Part shown: in pieces, positions 63,506 to 64,000 of the stretch
Numbering within the stretch: position 1 is the stretch's first letter
Layout of the letters: every line of letters begins with the position of its first letter
Assembly (NCBI RefSeq): GCF_008704935.1
Contig: NZ_CP023692.1
Coordinates: forward strand, 4,020,001-4,084,000
Source of the DNA: Streptomyces vinaceus
GTDB taxonomy: Bacteria > Actinomycetota > Actinomycetes > Streptomycetales > Streptomycetaceae
DNA length: 64,000 bases
Direction: 5' to 3'
Notes under the pieces: generated by a model
The model's input: the letters and a program-made list of their open reading frames with translations, nothing else
Told to the model about the DNA's origin: nothing
Databases searched by the model: none
Translations under genes and position numbers: made by a program

Positions 63506-63676
63506 GTGGTTTCCCTTTCACGGATTGCCGCGGTTGGGGCACTAGCCAGCCTGATCTTCACCCATGTGGGTGGCACGTCGGGTTGCTCCATTCGGGTGAA
63601 GCCACCGCCGGGCCCGACGGCTGCCTCGGCGTGTTCCGGTAGGCCCGGGACCTCGGCCACGAGGGCCGGCAACGGC

Positions 63677-63720
63677 GAGAGGCCCCCTGCCCGCGGATCT
63701 CCGCGGGCAGGGGGCCTCTC
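63677..63720. terminator. perfect 20-bp hairpin between small genes
   Basis: GAGAGGCCCCCTGCCCGCGG and its exact complement separated by ATCT. Very strong stem, likely the terminator of the cysteine-rich peptide gene and a barrier between transcripts. No T run. Confidence 0.8.
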
Positions 63721-63769
63721 CTTGCTCCTGGTGCCGTGACGGCCGGGCCGCCGGGCCGGTTCGGCGGGG

Positions 63770-63922
63770 TCAGCCGCCGCACTGGCACGGCGCGCCGGAC
63801 TGGCAGCCGCAGCCGCAGCCCGAACCGCAGCCGCAGGCCGCGAGCAGCGGGAGCCGCAGCGGTTCGGGCCGCGGCTGTGGCTGCTCGTGCTCCGGTGTGA
63901 TGGGGACGGGGGAATCGGGCAT
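63770..63922 (-). CDS. cysteine-rich small protein
   Basis: 50-aa protein: Pro/Glu/Gln-rich N-terminus, then a C-terminal cysteine cluster (ACGCGSGCGCGCQSGAPCQCGG, eight cysteines in 22 residues). It could bind metal like a metallothionein. GAGGAGG lies 4-5 nt before the ATG at 63922, a strong start signal. Function unknown. Confidence 0.68.
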   Translation of the reverse strand: MPDSPVPITPEHEQPQPRPEPLRLPLLAACGCGSGCGCGCQSGAPCQCGG

Positions 63923-64000
63923 GGATCCTCCTCGCAGGCGGCGTGCGTGGCGTCGTACTGCCTTCGCCCTCATTCATGCCCAGCCGTACGGGCGCGTCAA

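Overview
This window is a piece of a Streptomyces (or very close actinomycete) chromosome. The 23S rRNA has actinobacterial sequence and length, coding DNA is strongly GC-rich at third positions, GTG and TTG starts are common, genes are often coupled by GTGA overlaps, and several genes are typical of the group: the mycothiol genes mshA and mshD, glnR, nur, csoR and the WhiG anti-sigma factor gene rsiG. From memory, gene order matches the S. coelicolor block from about SCO4126 to SCO4209. I see no integrase, transposase, prophage, CRISPR array or tRNA, so this reads as core chromosome.

Layout. 1-3600: the end of an rRNA operon (16S-23S spacer, 23S, 5S, terminator). 3631-4188: a GNAT acetyltransferase. 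4198-11203 (minus): six closely packed genes for a chromosomal type IV secretion-like apparatus (VirB2-, VirB8-, VirB6/TrbL-, SCO6880-, VirB4- and degenerate VirD4-like), probably the locus I recall as cmdABCDEF. It is followed by a collagen-like secreted protein, a pentapeptide-repeat protein, a thioesterase-like protein, a two-domain peptidoglycan hydrolase and a PAP2 phosphatase. 16294-18533: small proteins, a lipoprotein and the copper sensor CsoR with its operator.

18738-28193 is a phosphate and polyphosphate island: a PhoU-like DUF47 protein plus PiT transporter, facing the pstSCAB operon with a four-unit PHO box, then a CHAD protein and polyphosphate kinase. 28516-34048: mshD, a secreted 5'-nucleotidase, a hydrolase/TetR pair sharing a long inverted-repeat operator, and a PI-PLC. 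34028-37410: a secretion-stress module (sensor kinase, response regulator, PDZ-less HtrA protease). 37534-39384: a LacI-family regulator and the nitrogen regulator GlnR.

39841-48709: a MoaD-like sulfur carrier, two membrane or secreted proteins, a sulfurtransferase/DUF1416 pair behind a cysteine-rich leader peptide, a three-gene operon of unrecognised membrane-anchored proteins, a nitrobindin-like protein and the nickel regulator Nur. 48720-57756: YgfZ, D-aminoacyl-tRNA deacylase, RsiG, an Eis-like acetyltransferase, a PrmC-related methyltransferase, an AraC regulator, the XRE/HbhA-like/DUF2516 trio, a receiver-PP2C phosphatase and an NlpC/P60 hydrolase. 57984-63922: a methyltransferase, mshA, a YbjN protein, an MFS exporter, phosphoglycerate mutase and two small peptides, one secreted and one cysteine-rich.

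The most interesting parts are the T4SS-like cluster with its P-loop-less coupling-protein relative and neighbouring VirB1-like hydrolase, the unrecognised three-gene operon at 44805-47322, and several unusually clear regulatory DNA elements.
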